A stretch of 64,000 nt of DNA from assembly GCF_009903685.1 (NCBI RefSeq), contig NZ_JAAABI010000002.1:496001-560000 (forward strand). Direction: 5' to 3'. Origin of the DNA: Flagellimonas ochracea. Lineage in GTDB: Bacteria; Bacteroidota; Bacteroidia; Flavobacteriales; Flavobacteriaceae. The notes under the pieces were generated by a model, which had not been told where the DNA came from, did not search any database, and saw only the letters and a list, made by a program, of their open reading frames with translations. Shown here piece by piece: positions 62,901 through 64,000 of this stretch (position 1 is its first letter; each line of letters begins with the position of its first letter). Made by a program: the position numbers and the translations under genes.

Positions 62901-62922
62901 CATATCTAGAATTATAGATATG
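62901..62922. promoter_or_regulatory. Probable ArsR operator
   Basis: CATATCTA-N6-TAGATATG is a perfect 8-bp inverted repeat, centred 36 bases upstream of the arsR ATG where the -33 region would be. Matches the AT-rich dyads typical of ArsR-family operators; autorepression is expected. Confidence 0.6.
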
Positions 62923-62986
62923 TTTTAACATTTTATTTTTATAGTTTGAGTGAGCCGAATTAGCATAAATCCCAAATCATACTACC

Positions 62987-63538
62987 ATGAAAAGAAAGCC
63001 TATGACCTACTTGGGCCTTATGGTCCTTTGCATTTTGTTGTCCAACCAGGTACTGTCCCAACGGACCAATGTTGCCATAGGGATGGTGCCCAATTATAAG
63101 ACTGATGGCTTTGGTGCCACCCTTAGTTTAAATTATACACGAAGTAGCACTGACTATCTCCAAGCAGCTGTGGTAGCCGCTTTTTCCAAAGAGCAACCTA
63201 ACTCGGGCGTGGAATTCCCCTATGAGGACTACCTGTTCAATCTAGGGTATTTCACCACGGTTTTGTCGGCACCCCGAAAGGGTATCTTCTTCTATTTTGG
63301 GGGAGGGCCCTCGGTGGGGTATAAGCATATCAACGATGGGAATACTGAATTTCCTTTTGATGCCTTGGAGGCTGAGAGCAGTTTTATCTATGGCGGCTAT
63401 GCCTCTTTTGAAATGGATTTTTTCCTTTCAGATGCGTTTTCCTTAATCATCCCCATCAATGGATATTACCATTTTAACAGTGATCTAAACGACTCCATGC
63501 TCTTGTTGGGTGTTGGGGTGCGGTATTACTTCAAATAA
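62987..63538 (+). CDS. TraO-like outer-membrane protein
   Basis: 183 residues with a signal peptide (ends near VLSQ). Beta-barrel pattern ending YYFK, and segments such as GIFFYFGGGPSVGYKHIN and SSFIYGGYASFEMDFF resemble the TraO group of Bacteroidota conjugative elements. No other transfer genes are in the window, so it may be a chromosomal relative or a remnant. Confidence 0.72.
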   Translation: MKRKPMTYLGLMVLCILLSNQVLSQRTNVAIGMVPNYKTDGFGATLSLNYTRSSTDYLQAAVVAAFSKEQPNSGVEFPYEDYLFNLGYFTTVLSAPRKGIFFYFGGGPSVGYKHINDGNTEFPFDALEAESSFIYGGYASFEMDFFLSDAFSLIIPINGYYHFNSDLNDSMLLLGVGVRYYFK

Positions 63539-63567
63539 TTCTGTACCAAAACTAAAATAACAAGTAC

Positions 63568-64000
63568 TTATAACTTCACCTTTCTTTTTAAATAATGATT
63601 AATCTCCGCATAAGGCAGCATAAGTTCAATAGGCCCATCGGCATAGGAGGCCACTTCATATTGGTTGTAGATCAACCGTATGCCCTCTGGAGTATAGCCC
63701 ACATTATCCGCTAGGTGGAAGCTATCCTTTTCAAACATAAAACCTGTCACATTGATGTTGGCATCCTGCGGGATACCCTCTTGGATTCGGAATTTGGTCT
63801 CGGCATACTTCTCAAAACCCTCCAAGTCCTTAAACAGTTCCCAGTTTTCAAGTTCAGTACCCTTGTTTTTATCAAAATTGAGCAGGGTTGTGGAGCCATA
63901 GCCATGCGCCCCACCGGTAAATGTGTAGGCATTCAAAACGAGTGTTAGGATCTCCTTATCCTCAAAAAGCACCTCACCCTTTATAGTGGCTTCCCAACCA
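63568..64000 (-). CDS. DUF3298/DUF4163 protein, 5' end beyond window
   Basis: The reverse-strand frame runs without a stop to the right edge, so 144 C-terminal codons are visible; an apparent start at 63972 is only an internal GTG. Features are LNAYTFTGGAHGYGSTTLL and YNQYEVASYADGPIEL, typical of the DUF3298/RsiV-like fold. These are often exported envelope or anti-sigma-related proteins. The N-terminus, including any signal peptide, is not visible. Confidence 0.82.
   Translation of the reverse strand, partial: GWEATIKGEVLFEDKEILTLVLNAYTFTGGAHGYGSTTLLNFDKNKGTELENWELFKDLEGFEKYAETKFRIQEGIPQDANINVTGFMFEKDSFHLADNVGYTPEGIRLIYNQYEVASYADGPIELMLPYAEINHYLKRKVKL

Overview
The window looks like chromosomal DNA of a marine Bacteroidota, most likely Flavobacteriaceae. 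The evidence is a type IX secretion sorting domain, a complete moxR/Bat aerotolerance operon, tight TGATG/ATGA gene overlaps, few purine-rich ribosome sites, and several TAnnTTTG (-7) promoter boxes of the Bacteroidota sigma factor. A Muricauda/Maribacter-like genus is only an impression. No rRNA, tRNA, CRISPR array, transposase or prophage was seen. Calls come from reading translations and motifs by eye; no database search was run.

Layout. 1-1.0 kb: 3'-truncated pheS. 1.3-5.9 kb: a SulP / beta-carbonic anhydrase / SulP cluster with a small exported protein, probably for bicarbonate or CO2 handling. 5.9-15.0 kb: eight-gene Bat operon (moxR, DUF58, BatD-like hybrid, batA, batB, batC, batD, batE). 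15.1-17.9 kb: aldo/keto reductase, SDR and an AlbA_2-type protein. 17.9-20.8 kb: amylosucrase plus fructokinase, a compact sucrose-using pair. 21.3-25.0 kb: a 1226-residue T9SS beta-propeller protein with a clear terminator. 25.2-31.4 kb: phosphatase, envelope proteins, ALDH7, DUF1304, 3-hydroxyanthranilate dioxygenase, CAP lipoprotein and CvpA. 31.4-37.0 kb: small conserved gene, ABM protein, glpD, PDZ-hydrolase, membrane LytTR regulator and gpsA. 37.1-41.7 kb: lipoprotein, AraC regulator, PhyH dioxygenase and a third SulP. 41.7-47.4 kb: exported DinB, YCII, META and lipocalin-like proteins, then a membrane protein with an HTH-like N-terminus beside a secreted LamG-like partner. 47.9-51.6 kb: polyamine operon speA-speB-deoxyhypusine-synthase-like gene-small gene, which predicts arginine to agmatine to putrescine to homospermidine. 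51.8-57.6 kb: VOC protein, cytochrome c lipoprotein, YheT hydrolase, bestrophin, a CNB/glutaredoxin-like/thioredoxin-reductase-like fusion without the CxxC, and a nitronate monooxygenase. 57.7-64 kb: thioesterase, SMI1/KNR4, DMT transporter, ArsC-like, Asp/Glu racemase, PLP decarboxylase, a 46-residue gene missed by length filters, ArsR with a palindromic operator, a TraO-like barrel, and a 5'-truncated DUF3298 gene.

The most interesting parts are the polyamine operon with its long leader, the SATG-for-CATC fusion flavoprotein, the membrane-HTH/secreted LamG pair, the ArsR-controlled decarboxylase unit with a hidden small gene, and the SulP with a large soluble insertion beside carbonic anhydrase.
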